The notes under the pieces are model-generated. The model was given only the letters and a program-made list of their open reading frames with translations, had not been told where the DNA came from and did not search any database. Shown here in pieces: positions 16,220 through 25,115 of a stretch of 40,221 nt of DNA. Made by a program: the position numbers and the translations under genes. Every line of letters begins with the position of its first letter. The stretch's first letter is position 1. This DNA is from an uncultured Lachnospiraceae bacterium (GTDB lineage Bacteria; Bacillota; Clostridia; Lachnospirales; Lachnospiraceae). The stretch lies in assembly GCA_910586125.1 (NCBI GenBank), contig CAJUHP010000033.1, positions 1-40,221 on the forward strand. The letters are read 5' to 3'.

Positions 16220-16758
16220 CAGAATCCTCCCTGGCTCAGCACCTGAAAATTCTTGCGGATATAATCCGCCAGCGAAACGACCGTCAAGATCAGCGCTGCC
16301 CAGTAGAAGATCTGCGTCACCAGCGAGAGGGCCGGAATATTTAAAATCAACAGAACAATCAAAATCATCTGGGAGGTAGTTTTAAATTTTCCCCAGTAGC
16401 TGGCGGCGATCACAATACCATTGTCCGAGGCAATCAGCCGGAAACCGCTGATGATAAATTCCCTGGAAATGATCACGATCACGTACCAGGCCGGAAGCTG
16501 GCCGGTCTGTATCAGGCAGATCAACGCGGAACAGACCAAAAGCTTATCGGCCAAAGGGTCCATAAATTTTCCGAAATTTGTCACCAGGTTGTACTTTCTG
16601 GCAATCTTTCCATCCAGCAAGTCGGTCAGGCTGGCCACGATAAAGATCGCCAAAGCCGCGTAGCGGGAGGCATCTCCCAGACTATCCGTCAGTATAAACC
16701 ACACAAAAAAGGGAATCATGATGACACGAAGAAGCGTCAGTTTATTCGGCAAATTCAT
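16219..16758 (-). CDS. pgsA: CDP-diacylglycerol-glycerol-3-phosphate 3-phosphatidyltransferase
   Basis: An integral membrane enzyme that makes phosphatidylglycerol phosphate, the committed step to phosphatidylglycerol and cardiolipin. The CDP-alcohol phosphotransferase motif D-G-x2-A-R-x8-G-x3-D-x3-D reads LLDGKIARKYNLVTNFGKFMD, followed by PLADKLL. N-terminus MNLPNKLTLLRVIMIPF is typical. 179 aa. It overlaps the end of rimO by 17 nt; rimO-pgsA-cinA is a common Firmicutes order. Confidence 0.96.
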   Translation of the reverse strand: MNLPNKLTLLRVIMIPFFVWFILTDSLGDASRYAALAIFIVASLTDLLDGKIARKYNLVTNFGKFMDPLADKLLVCSALICLIQTGQLPAWYVIVIISREFIISGFRLIASDNGIVIAASYWGKFKTTSQMILIVLLILNIPALSLVTQIFYWAALILTVVSLADYIRKNFQVLSQGGF

Positions 16759-18079
16759 CTTCCATCTCTCCTATCAGATCATATTCCAGCGCGCCTGTCA
16801 CCCGCACCCTCACAAAATCTCCTGACATCAGTTCCTCCTGCGCAGGAACAAAAATCAGTCCGTCCACATCCGGCGCGTCCATATACGTGCGTCCCACATA
16901 GACGTTCTCGTCCGCCGCCTTTCCCTCGATCATCACATCCAGAACCCGGCCGGTCATGGCCTCGCATTTGTCAAAGACAATATCCTGCTGTAATTCCATG
17001 ATTTCATCCCGGCGCGCCTCTTTGATCTCCTCCGGAATCTGATCCGGCAGAACAGCCGCCGGCGTATCTTCCTCCTGGCTGTACGCAAAAACCCCCAGCC
17101 GGTCAAAGCCGCACTCTCTTACAAACTGCACAAGCGTCTCGTGATCCGCTTGCGTCTCTCCGGGAAAACCAGAAATCAGCGTAGTGCGCAGACAAATATC
17201 CGGTATCGCTTCCCGCAGCCGGTCAATCTGCTCTCTGAGCGCAGCCTGGCTGGTCTTTCGTCCCATGCGGCGCAAAACCGCGTCGCTGGCGTGCTGAATG
17301 GGCAGATCCAGATAATGGCAGATCTTCGGTTCTCTGCGCATGACGTCAATCAGCTCCGGCGTGATCTCTTCCGGATAACAGTACTGCAGCCGCAGCCAGT
17401 ACAGGCCAGCGACATCGCACAATCTCTTTAGAAGCTCCGGCAGCGCTTTATATCCATATAGATCGGTTCCGTACAGCGTCGTCTCCTGCGCTACCAAAAT
17501 CAGTTCTCTCACGCCGTTTTCTGCCAGACGTTTGGCCTCCTCCACCAACTGTTCCATGGGAACGCTGCGGTAAGGACCTCTGACCGAAGGGATCACGCAG
17601 TATGTGCAGCGCTTGTCACAGCCTTCCGCAATCTTTAAAAAAGCATAGCTGCCCCCTGTGGTGACAACACGACACGGCGCAATATCGATCCGGCGGCTGA
17701 CCGGATCAAAACGCTCGTAATGGCGGCCCAAAAGCGTCTGTTCCACCATATCCACCACCTGGTCATAGCTGGCTGTACCCAGCACACCGTCCAGCTCCGG
17801 GATCTCCGCACAGATCTCTTTCTGGTATCGCTCAGCCAGACAACCCGCCGCCAAAAGTACCTGGCACCGGCCTTCCTGCTTCCATTTTGCCATCCCCAGT
17901 ATGGTCTGAATGCTCTCTTCCTTGGCATCACCGATAAAACAGCAGGTATTGACGATAATGATATCTGCCAGCTCTTCCTCGTCAGTAAACGAATATCCTG
18001 CCTTTGTGAGCAGCCCCACCATCGTTTCCGAATCCACCCGGTTCTTGTCGCATCCCAGGGATACAAATAATATTTTCAT
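16742..18079 (-). CDS. rimO: Ribosomal protein S12 methylthiotransferase
   Basis: A radical SAM enzyme that methylthiolates an aspartate of ribosomal protein S12. It has the N-terminal UPF0004 domain with FVSLGCDKNRVDSE, NTCCFIGDA and AAGCLAERY cysteines for one 4Fe-4S cluster. The radical SAM motif C-x3-C-x2-C is in EGCDKRCTYCVIPSVRG, and a C-terminal TRAM domain follows. LGCDKNRVDSE favours RimO over MiaB. The frame opens earlier, but the ATG at 18079 follows AGGAGAAA and matches family N-termini (445 aa). Confidence 0.95.
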   Translation of the reverse strand: MKILFVSLGCDKNRVDSETMVGLLTKAGYSFTDEEELADIIIVNTCCFIGDAKEESIQTILGMAKWKQEGRCQVLLAAGCLAERYQKEICAEIPELDGVLGTASYDQVVDMVEQTLLGRHYERFDPVSRRIDIAPCRVVTTGGSYAFLKIAEGCDKRCTYCVIPSVRGPYRSVPMEQLVEEAKRLAENGVRELILVAQETTLYGTDLYGYKALPELLKRLCDVAGLYWLRLQYCYPEEITPELIDVMRREPKICHYLDLPIQHASDAVLRRMGRKTSQAALREQIDRLREAIPDICLRTTLISGFPGETQADHETLVQFVRECGFDRLGVFAYSQEEDTPAAVLPDQIPEEIKEARRDEIMELQQDIVFDKCEAMTGRVLDVMIEGKAADENVYVGRTYMDAPDVDGLIFVPAQEELMSGDFVRVRVTGALEYDLIGEMEDEFAE

Positions 18080-18138
18080 CCGTTTTCTCCTGTAAGCAGA
18101 GACAGGGACGCCCATTCGGCAGTCCCCCCTTATCCGCA

Positions 18139-18636
18139 CTACTCTCTGTAATCGTCTCCTTCGTAGTCTTCCCCGTATTCTTCTTTTGCAAAACGATTCT
18201 CTTCATAATCGTCCGAGTATTCTTCTTCCTCAAAATCCTCGCTGTCCTCCCCGGACAGATCCTCGATATCCTCGTCGGTATAGTCGTCAATCGAGATACC
18301 GGAATAATGCGGCCGTTCTTTTTCTCTGATCTGGACTCCCTCCTCATCCGTTTCCTGTGAGTCCGGTTCCGTCGTCTGTTCCCCGGTTTCCAGCGCCGCA
18401 ATCTCATCCTCCGACAGAATACGCACCTGCCGGTTATATAATTCATCCACCGCCACCGAAAGCGGTTTTTTCTTCTCGTCCGCATCCACCAGAGGAGCCT
18501 CGCCCGCCACAAGCTGCCTCGCTCTCTTGGCGGTGGCAATCACAATGGAATAGCGGCTGTTGACCACAGGCTCCTCCCCCTCGGCCACTCCGCTGTTGAC
18601 CGCTGAGATCAGTTCAGAATAAGAAGGGTGCAACAT
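18139..18636 (-). CDS. rpoZ: RNA polymerase omega subunit with long acidic tail
   Basis: The first 80 or so residues are a normal omega subunit (LHPSYSELISA, NSRYSIVIATAKRARQLVAG, KPLSVAVDELYNRQVRI), which helps fold and bind the beta' subunit. The position directly after gmk confirms it. Unusually, about 85 more residues follow, rich in Asp, Glu and Tyr (EEEYSDDYEENRF, EEYGEDYEGDDYRE) and surely disordered and strongly negative. The total of 165 aa is about twice the usual length. The tail's role is unknown. Confidence 0.92.
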   Translation of the reverse strand: MLHPSYSELISAVNSGVAEGEEPVVNSRYSIVIATAKRARQLVAGEAPLVDADEKKKPLSVAVDELYNRQVRILSEDEIAALETGEQTTEPDSQETDEEGVQIREKERPHYSGISIDDYTDEDIEDLSGEDSEDFEEEEYSDDYEENRFAKEEYGEDYEGDDYRE

Positions 18637-18692
18637 AGATTATTCTCCTTTCATAACGGCAGTCCTGGAAAGCAGGGCGCCGCTCTCTCCCA

Positions 18693-19322
18693 TCAATTTT
18701 TTCGATATGCTCTCAGATCTTCCTGAATCTGGCGCATCCTCTCTTTTTGTTCTCCGGCTCTGTAATGCTGGCTCTCGATCAGGTGATGCAGCGCCTCGGT
18801 GCATTCCTCCAGGTCGTCATTTACCAAAAGATAGTCATATTTCCAGGCTTCCTCGGATTCCTCTGCCGCCCTGGAAAGTCTGGCCGCAATGACCTCCTCC
18901 GTCTCCGTGCCGCGTCCAGTCAGGCGTCTTTTCAGTTCCGCCGCGTCTGGAGGCAGGATAAAAATAAGCACGGTGTCCGGAAATTTCTTCTTGATCTGCA
19001 AGGCGCCCTGGATCTCGATCTCCAGCAGAACGTCCTTTCCCTCCTCCATCTGTCTCTCCACATAGGAGCGGGGCGTTCCGTAATAACGGCCGCAGTAGCA
19101 GGCATATTCAATCAGTTGATCCGCGGCGATCATCTCCTCAAATTCTTCCCCGGATACAAAATAGTATTCCCGCCCGTTTACCTCCCCCTCTCTGGGGGAT
19201 CTGGTCGTGCAGGAGACAGACAGCGCATAATTCGGATAGCGCTCTAACAGCGCTTTCATCAGTGTCCCCTTGCCGGCTCCGGAAAAACCGGAGATCACTG
19301 CCAAAACTCCTCTATTCTTCAT
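18693..19322 (-). CDS. gmk: Guanylate kinase
   Basis: Phosphorylates GMP to GDP with ATP. The P-loop is SGFSGAGKGTLMKALLE; GMP-binding blocks are SCTTRSPREGEVNGREYYFVS and IEYACYCGRYYGTP, with LLEIEIQGALQIKKKFPD; the lid is LKRRLTGRGTETEEVIAARL. 209 aa. It overlaps remA by 11 nt. The order yicC-remA-gmk-rpoZ is the classical Firmicutes arrangement. Confidence 0.97.
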   Translation of the reverse strand: MKNRGVLAVISGFSGAGKGTLMKALLERYPNYALSVSCTTRSPREGEVNGREYYFVSGEEFEEMIAADQLIEYACYCGRYYGTPRSYVERQMEEGKDVLLEIEIQGALQIKKKFPDTVLIFILPPDAAELKRRLTGRGTETEEVIAARLSRAAEESEEAWKYDYLLVNDDLEECTEALHHLIESQHYRAGEQKERMRQIQEDLRAYRKN

Positions 19323-19593
19323 CTTCGTCCTCTTCTCTGCTCATCGCGTCTTTTCCCGGCGGGCCAAACCGGGCTGCCAGCGTCTCCGGCAGCAGCGCCG
19401 ATAAAATGATGCTGTCGCTCTCTGTAAACAGCACGCCCTTTGTCTTGCGTCCCTGCGTCGCGTCGATCACGCGGCCGGACTCCCTGGCATTTTGTACCAG
19501 TCGTTTGATGGGCGCGGAGTCCGGGCTGACCACTGCCACAATGCGATCCGTATTGACCACATTGCCGAACCCGATGTTGACAAACTTACTCAA
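19312..19593 (-). CDS. remA: RemA-type regulator (DUF370)
   Basis: A 93-aa DNA-binding protein. The conserved FVNIGFGNVVNTDRIVAVVSPDSAPIKRLV and GRVIDATQGRKTKGVLFTESDSIILSAL define the DUF370/RemA family. In Bacillus subtilis RemA activates biofilm matrix operons and osmoprotection genes by wrapping DNA on a ring of subunits. In Clostridia the targets are not known. A short acidic tail (EEDEDEE) is an add-on here. It overlaps both yicC (8 nt) and gmk (11 nt). Confidence 0.94.
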   Translation of the reverse strand: MSKFVNIGFGNVVNTDRIVAVVSPDSAPIKRLVQNARESGRVIDATQGRKTKGVLFTESDSIILSALLPETLAARFGPPGKDAMSREEDEDEE

Positions 19594-20464
19594 TATTCTG
19601 CACCTGCTCCCGGATTTTTTCGATCTCTGTCTTCAGGGCAATCGCTGTGTCAGACAAGCGCAGATCGCCGGATTTGGACAGTGTCGTATTGGCCTCCCGG
19701 TTCATCTCCTGCGCAATGAAGTCCAGCTTGCGTCCCACCGCGCCGCCGCGGGTCAGTTCCTCCTTCATGGTGCGGATATGGCTGCGCAGGCGGACCATCT
19801 CCTCATCCACGCAGATCCGATCGGAGTATACCGCTACCTCCTGCAGGATCCGGCTCTCTTCATAGGAGGAGTCCGCCAGAAATTCCTTCACCTTCTCTTC
19901 CAGGCGGTTCCGGTACTCTTCCAGAACCTGGGGAAAACGCGCCTCAATCTCGTCCACCCATCCTTCCATGGCTGCCAGCTTCGCAAGCAGATCCTCCCGA
20001 AGCTGTTCTCCCTCGGACAGACGAGAAGCTACAAATTTATCTTTTGCCTGTATGACCGCTTCCGAGACGATTTTCCAGAGCGCTTCCTCGTCGGCTTCCG
20101 AGGACGCCATAGTAAGAACCTCCGGACACCGGCTCAGAGCGGAAACTGTTATGTCGTTCTCAATGCCAAACTGCTCGGACATGCTGCGAAAAGCCTGCAT
20201 GTACTCAGCGGCCAGAGCAGCATTGTACTTCAGGGAAGCGCTCTGCGCGGAATAATCCTCGTACGTGATATACATATCCACCTTGCCGCGCTGCACATCG
20301 TTCTTTAACAGCCCCCGCAGCGCGGATTCAAAGGCATTGAATTTCTTCGGCATCTTAATGCCCAGATCCAGATACCGGTGATTGACTGCTTTCATTTCAA
20401 CACAGATCTTATACTGCTCTGTTGTGCTTTCATAGCGGCCAAAGCCTGTCATACTTTTCAACAT
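19586..20464 (-). CDS. YicC family endoribonuclease
   Basis: 292 aa. The N-terminal block LKSMTGFGRYE and the C-terminal DUF1732 block GRKLDFIAQEMNREANTTLSKSGDLRLSDTAIALKTEIEKIREQVQNIE mark the YicC/YloC family. E. coli YicC is an endoribonuclease reported to cut a small RNA, and B. subtilis YloC is a related RNase. This is the first gene of the long operon, 43 nt below a near-consensus promoter. Confidence 0.93.
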   Translation of the reverse strand: MLKSMTGFGRYESTTEQYKICVEMKAVNHRYLDLGIKMPKKFNAFESALRGLLKNDVQRGKVDMYITYEDYSAQSASLKYNAALAAEYMQAFRSMSEQFGIENDITVSALSRCPEVLTMASSEADEEALWKIVSEAVIQAKDKFVASRLSEGEQLREDLLAKLAAMEGWVDEIEARFPQVLEEYRNRLEEKVKEFLADSSYEESRILQEVAVYSDRICVDEEMVRLRSHIRTMKEELTRGGAVGRKLDFIAQEMNREANTTLSKSGDLRLSDTAIALKTEIEKIREQVQNIE

Positions 20465-20506
20465 GGCTTACTCCCTGTCTTTTTCATCTTTGTTGCAATC
20501 CACATT

Positions 20507-20535
20507 ATTATAAGGCATGAGGGCAGGCAAGTCAA
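20507..20535 (-). promoter_or_regulatory. Promoter of the yicC-remA-gmk operon
   Basis: TTGACT (20530-20535), 17-nt spacer, TATAAT (20507-20512). This near-consensus sigma-A promoter probably drives the whole minus-strand run down to 13671. Confidence 0.85.
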
Positions 20536-20558
20536 TCCAAAATTGTAAAACAGAGGAA

Positions 20559-20586
20559 CGCCGGAAGACCTGAAAGTCTTCCGGCG
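20559..20586 (-). terminator. Terminator of the alpha-glucoside PTS operon
   Basis: Perfect arms CGCCGGAAGAC and GTCTTCCGGCG around a 6-nt loop, followed on the minus strand by a T-rich stretch (TTCCTCTGTTTT). It lies 50 nt past the GH4 stop codon. Confidence 0.85.
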
Positions 20587-20636
20587 TCTTGCCGCCCCGC
20601 TGCTTCCCTCTATTTTGGCAGACCGAAGCGCATGTG

Positions 20637-22001
20637 TTATTTCAGTTCAGGCCAGTATTCTTTGTTGGCCTCAATCATATCGTCCAAAACCTCTTTTGCC
20701 ACCTTCATGCTGGGAACCGTCTTATTCAGAGTAAAAGCTTCCAACACTTTCCGATAAGAGCCCTCGACGCAGCCTTCCACCAGAAGCTTTTCGCAGGTGA
20801 GCTGCTGCATCATCAGCCCCTGCTGGAACAGCGGAATCGGATTCTGGGCGATAACTTCCGGACCGTTTTTGCCGATATAGGCCGGCACCTCCACCATGGC
20901 GTCATAAGGCATATTCGGAATCGCTCCCCGATTTTCCGTGATTACCAGAAAACGGGCCTTGGTATCATTCTTCAGAGCAATGGCCAGATCTGCGATCCAG
21001 TCGCCGTGGCTGCCGGCATAAAATACGCTTTCGTCAATCTCTCCGGTAGCCAGATAATGGTCAATCCCTTCAAACAGGTTCTTTTCGCGGGTCTCCATCA
21101 CCTCATTGGCGCGCGTATGGTCGGGATCGGAATGCTCCACGAATTCCTTCTGCTGCAGATAGTAGTTCAGATACGTATTGGGCAGCGTGTCCGGGAAGTT
21201 CTGCATGATCTCATAGACACCTTTCCATACATAGTACCAGCTTCCCTTGGCGTGACGGTTGCCCTCGGTTCCCGAATTTTGAGCAATCTTGCCTACACTC
21301 TTAACATAGGCGTCCGGCAGCAGAATCTGATGTTCCATGATATAGTCGCGCAGCTTGCCCATAATATCCTCTCCCCGATACTCAATCGAGGTGAACCATC
21401 CAAAGTGATTCAGACCATAGTAGTCGTAGACAATCTCTTTTTTATCTTTAATTTCCAGAGCCGCCGCCACTACGTCAATAATCGCGATGGGCATATCGCA
21501 GATATTGATGATACGGGCATCGGGGCGCAGTTTACGGCAGGCTTCCGATACAATGGCGGCCGGATTGGAGTAATTTAAAATCCAATGGGTCGGCTTGGCG
21601 TACTTTTTCGCGTCGTCGATAACCTGAATCATGGGGAAAATCGTGCGCATGCCATAGGCCAGACCGCCGCAGCCGCAGGTTTCCTGTCCGACACATCCGT
21701 GGGCCAGGGAAATCTTTTCATCCTTCTCACGCATGGCATATTTGCCTACGCGCATCTGCGCAAAAACAAAATCTGCATCCCGGTACGCCGCTTCCGGATC
21801 ATAGGTCACAGTCAGACGGATTCCGCTCTTTAGATCCTCTTCCAGAACCCATTTGACCAAAACCGCCACTTTGTCCTGACGCTCTTTGTCGATATCAAAG
21901 AGACGAATCTCATCCACTTCCAACTCCGCCTTGCGAAGCGCGATGGATTTTACGATACCTGCCGTGAATGTACTTCCGCCGCCTACAATTGTGATAATCA
22001 T
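20637..22001 (-). CDS. 6-phospho-alpha-glucosidase (GH4)
   Basis: An NAD- and Mn-dependent glycosidase that hydrolyses phosphorylated alpha-glucosides such as maltose-6'-phosphate, made by the partner PTS. The Rossmann motif is TIVGGGSTFTAG. The GH4 active-site stretch INICDMPIAI holds metal ligand Cys168 and general acid Asp169; the second ligand is His199 in LNHFGW. QETCGCGGLAYGMRTI is another family block. The CDMP/NHFGW type places it with GlvA/AglB/MalH rather than melibiases. I chose the ATG at 22001 (GGAGGAAA 7 nt before) over the one at 22031, giving 454 aa. It is the last gene of the operon. Confidence 0.93.
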   Translation of the reverse strand: MIITIVGGGSTFTAGIVKSIALRKAELEVDEIRLFDIDKERQDKVAVLVKWVLEEDLKSGIRLTVTYDPEAAYRDADFVFAQMRVGKYAMREKDEKISLAHGCVGQETCGCGGLAYGMRTIFPMIQVIDDAKKYAKPTHWILNYSNPAAIVSEACRKLRPDARIINICDMPIAIIDVVAAALEIKDKKEIVYDYYGLNHFGWFTSIEYRGEDIMGKLRDYIMEHQILLPDAYVKSVGKIAQNSGTEGNRHAKGSWYYVWKGVYEIMQNFPDTLPNTYLNYYLQQKEFVEHSDPDHTRANEVMETREKNLFEGIDHYLATGEIDESVFYAGSHGDWIADLAIALKNDTKARFLVITENRGAIPNMPYDAMVEVPAYIGKNGPEVIAQNPIPLFQQGLMMQQLTCEKLLVEGCVEGSYRKVLEAFTLNKTVPSMKVAKEVLDDMIEANKEYWPELK

Positions 22002-22081
22002 ATTCTGTTTCCTCCATTCTGATTTTGTCATATTCTAAATACATTTTGTTTCAGCCACAAAAGATTCCCTGAAAAACACCT

Positions 22082-23644
22082 TTACAGGGTACTCAGATAG
22101 TCTTCTACCGCATTGCGGACATCCGGCACCTGCAGGCCGAAGATGATCTGAATATCGTTGCCTTTTTTGACGATACCGCTGTTGGGGGCTTTGTTGATCT
22201 CCGCCTCATTTAACAGAGACACATCTTTAACATTGACGCGCAGTCTGGTAAAGCAGTTTTCTACGGTATTGATATTGTCCTTGCCGCCCAGTCCCGCCAC
22301 AATATGTACCACATCGGTATTCAGATTGATCGCTTTGGCCGGTTCCTTGTCTTTACTGGTGTCGTCCTCACTGATCCGATCCTCACGTCCCGGCGTCTTA
22401 TAGTTAAACTTTTTGATCAGGAAACTGAACAGCACAAAATACACCACGATCTGCACCAGTCCCAGCAGAACCATAACCGGCCAGTTTGTTCTCTCAGCGC
22501 CGTCTGTTATATTCATAATCAGAGACATCAGAAGATTGCCGCCGCAGAAAGCCGTCACATGGAACACTTTCAGCAGAGCGATAAACAGGCCGGCAATCGC
22601 CGCGTGTATCACAAACAGAACCGGCGCACAGAAAATGAACATAAAGTCCAGAGGCTCCGTGATAGCCGCTAAGCAGGAGGTAATTACCAGAGGAATCACT
22701 GTGGCGCGCACACGCTGCTTGTTCTCCTTGTAAGCGGTATGAATAAAGGCCAGGCCAATACCGATATAACCGAACATCTTGGTAAATCCGGTCGCCATAT
22801 AGTAGATGCTCTCCGAATACTGCGCCACTCCCATGGTTCTCTCTGTCATGACGATGGGATAGGCTCCCGCCACGGTGGTCTCTCCCACCTGCAGCACTCC
22901 GCCCAGATCCGAGAACTGGAACGGCGTATAGACCAGATGGTGCAGGCCGGTAGGAATCAGCAGCCGCTCCAAAAAGCCATAAATAAACAGGCCAAACGTT
23001 CCGGCGCTCTTGATCAGATTTGCCAGGGCGGCGATTCCCTTCTGTACCACAGGCCACACCACATTGCTGGCGGCGCCGAAGAGAATGGAGATAAAAATCA
23101 TAATCAGAAAAGTGAAGCGGACACCCGAATAAATCTGCATGGCCCCGCCAAATTTCTTCGTGCTGGTGCGGTTAAACACATAACCGGTTATACAGCCCAG
23201 AATAATGCCGCCGAACACGCTCATATCCACGCACTGAATCCCAAGGATCTGAGCCTGGCCGGTACCGATCAGCCCCAGCATGGCAGAGGGCTCTGCAAGC
23301 TGCCCGGTATAGGACAGAAGCACATTGGAGGCTGTGAGGTACATGATATAGGACATAAAACCGATCAGAGCCGCCTGATGTTTATCTTTTTTCACCAGGG
23401 CCGCCGGAATGCCGACGACAAACAACACTGACAGATTGTTGATGATAACCATGATGCACTGATACATCAACTGGCCCAGAATCTGAATCGGAGCCCAATT
23501 TAAGAACGGCAGATATTTGATCAGAGTGCTGTTGGTCAGCAGAGAACCAACGGCCAGAACCATGCCGCCTACCGACAGATACATCAATGGCTGTACCATG
23601 GCCTTGGCAAAGGATTCCATGGCTTTCAGAAATTTCTCTTTCAT
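22082..23644 (-). CDS. Alpha-glucoside PTS permease, EIICB components
   Basis: 520 aa. An N-terminal EIIC membrane domain with about ten segments (LMYLSVGGMVLAVGSLL; TGLHHLVYTPFQFSDLGG; ITEPLDFMFIFCAPVLFV) is followed by a linker (about 410-440) and a C-terminal EIIB domain. The phosphorylated Cys464 lies in VENCFTRLRVNV. It imports and phosphorylates an alpha-glucoside, probably maltose or isomers; MalP/GlvC/AglA are the closest types from memory. No EIIA domain is attached, and the separate EIIA of the operon would supply it. Confidence 0.93.
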   Translation of the reverse strand: MKEKFLKAMESFAKAMVQPLMYLSVGGMVLAVGSLLTNSTLIKYLPFLNWAPIQILGQLMYQCIMVIINNLSVLFVVGIPAALVKKDKHQAALIGFMSYIMYLTASNVLLSYTGQLAEPSAMLGLIGTGQAQILGIQCVDMSVFGGIILGCITGYVFNRTSTKKFGGAMQIYSGVRFTFLIMIFISILFGAASNVVWPVVQKGIAALANLIKSAGTFGLFIYGFLERLLIPTGLHHLVYTPFQFSDLGGVLQVGETTVAGAYPIVMTERTMGVAQYSESIYYMATGFTKMFGYIGIGLAFIHTAYKENKQRVRATVIPLVITSCLAAITEPLDFMFIFCAPVLFVIHAAIAGLFIALLKVFHVTAFCGGNLLMSLIMNITDGAERTNWPVMVLLGLVQIVVYFVLFSFLIKKFNYKTPGREDRISEDDTSKDKEPAKAINLNTDVVHIVAGLGGKDNINTVENCFTRLRVNVKDVSLLNEAEINKAPNSGIVKKGNDIQIIFGLQVPDVRNAVEDYLSTL

Positions 23645-23661
23645 ACTAGTCTTTTCTCCTT

Positions 23662-24486
23662 CTAGGATTTGTTAAACAATTTGCTTAAATGTACCAGAAG
23701 GTACACCTCTTCCTGAGGATTCAGCGTGTAATGAAACGTCTCCTGGATATAATCGCGCAGACGATGGATACACTCTCTGTTTTTTCGGTGTTTTCGGATC
23801 AGAAGCTGATAAAGTCCCTCCACTCCCCCGTCATCCCACTGCACCTGGCTGAAAATTCTCTGGGACAGAAATTTCAGATGGGTGGTCAGGCGCATGGTGT
23901 CAATCTGATCTGGGTCCAGTTCCACGCCGTAGGTATCCTTGATGATATCCAGAGCCCCTCCCACCAATTTCAATGTGTTGTAAGCTGTCTCCCGATTCAT
24001 GGAGGAACTGGCAAGCTGCAGGGCGATATAACCGGCCTCGTACTCCGGCAAAGCCGCGCCGCACAGTTCTTCCACACGCCTAAGAGCCCATCTGGCAATC
24101 TCGTATTCTTTCCGGTACAGCATTCTGGTTTCTGACAGCATCAGGTAAGGCAGTTCAATTCCCTGTTCTTTTCGTTCCAGCGCAAAACTGATGTGGTCGG
24201 TCAGAGATAAAATCAACTGATTTTTCAGTTCCAGACCGCACTGTCTGGCATAGTCCAAAATCTCCTCCGCCGCCCGCAGCGCTTCGGGCCTGGCATCCTT
24301 TAATAGCTGCAGAAATTTTGTCTGGAGATCGTCCTGAATATAGTAGATTTTCTCAATCTTTTTCTCGTCAACAACGTCTCCCGGTTTTTTGTGAAAGCCG
24401 ATGCCGGAACCGATTGCGACTGCTTCCCGTCCGTCCGGATACACCGCTCCTACGGCATTGTTGTTATACACTTTGACAGCTTTCAT
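23662..24486 (-). CDS. BglG/GlcT-type transcription antiterminator
   Basis: 274 aa. The RNA-binding CAT domain (1-56) includes KVYNNNAVGAV and GSGIGFHKKPGDVV; PRD1 (about 66-170) and PRD2 (172-274) follow. The PRD histidines are phosphorylated by PTS proteins: His98 (TDHISFAL) in PRD1, and His203 (TTHLKF) and His266 (LLVHLSKL) in PRD2. The second PRD1 position, normally His in an ALHI-type motif, is Gln157 (YIALQL). A matching RNA target and overlapping terminator precede the operon, so it most likely regulates its own transcription in response to the co-encoded sugar permease. The RAT sequence looks more GlcT- than LicT-like. Confidence 0.93.
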   Translation of the reverse strand: MKAVKVYNNNAVGAVYPDGREAVAIGSGIGFHKKPGDVVDEKKIEKIYYIQDDLQTKFLQLLKDARPEALRAAEEILDYARQCGLELKNQLILSLTDHISFALERKEQGIELPYLMLSETRMLYRKEYEIARWALRRVEELCGAALPEYEAGYIALQLASSSMNRETAYNTLKLVGGALDIIKDTYGVELDPDQIDTMRLTTHLKFLSQRIFSQVQWDDGGVEGLYQLLIRKHRKNRECIHRLRDYIQETFHYTLNPQEEVYLLVHLSKLFNKS

Positions 24487-24504
24487 CTCACCGTCCCCAT
24501 TTTC

Positions 24505-24987
24505 CTACCGGGCGTACTCGATGGCCGTGTCCGTTCCTTTTTTCATCTGCTTTCCGTGATGAAGCGCATGGATCTTAAAGTCGCTGTGGTTCAGCATAAT
24601 CAGCATCGTAGTCGTATCAATGCCCTTTTTCTTCATAAAATCCGGGTCAAACCGGATAATCGGCTGCCCTCTGGACACTTGGCTGCCCGTTTCCACAAGC
24701 TTTTCAAAACCTTCTCCGTTCAGTTCCACCGTATCAATGCCGATGTGTACCATCAACTGCAGGCCGTCCGGACATTCCATACCGAATGCGTGAAGCGTCG
24801 GCGTCAGCATGGACAGTTTTCCGTCGCAGGGCGCTACAATCTCTCCGTTTTCCGGTACGATGGCGATCCCCTCTCCCAGAGCTTTGCCGGCGAACGCCGG
24901 GTCTTTCACCTCCTCCAAAGGAATGCACAGGCCATCGGCTATCGCAGCCAGCTCGCCTCCTCCCTTTTTCTTGAAAAACGAAAACAT
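24505..24987 (-). CDS. crr: PTS glucose-family EIIA component
   Basis: 160 aa, a free-standing Crr-like EIIA. It takes phosphate from HPr at His81 (VHIGIDTVEL), with His66 (LHAFGM) as the second active-site histidine, and passes it to EIIB. IVAPCDGKLSML is the conserved hydrophobic face. The frame opens earlier, but the ATG at 24987 follows GGAGGAGA at 6 nt. As first gene of the operon it supplies the EIIA missing from EIICB; it may also serve other permeases. Confidence 0.94.
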   Translation of the reverse strand: MFSFFKKKGGGELAAIADGLCIPLEEVKDPAFAGKALGEGIAIVPENGEIVAPCDGKLSMLTPTLHAFGMECPDGLQLMVHIGIDTVELNGEGFEKLVETGSQVSRGQPIIRFDPDFMKKKGIDTTTMLIMLNHSDFKIHALHHGKQMKKGTDTAIEYAR

Positions 24988-25054
24988 GATACATCTCCTC
25001 CTTTTTCCTTTATCTGCAAGACACCGGCCGGTGTGTTCTGCCAAAAATAAACAC

Positions 25055-25115
25055 AAAAAAAGCATAAATTCCCGCGCATGTATGCGGCTGCATACATCTG
25101 CAAAGAACTCATGCC
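25055..25115 (-). terminator. RAT-overlapping leader terminator
   Basis: In the leader RNA, GCATGAGTTC (25114-25105) pairs with GAATTTATGC (25071-25062), including two G-U pairs. An inner perfect stem ATGTATGC/GCATACAT extends the hairpin. Seven T residues follow at 25061-25055. The 5' arm overlaps the 3' half of the RAT element, so the two structures exclude each other. Confidence 0.85.

Noticed and set aside
20589..21578. 329-codon plus-strand frame
   Set aside because: Antisense to the GH4 gene, which has intact active-site motifs; no family features in the plus-strand product.
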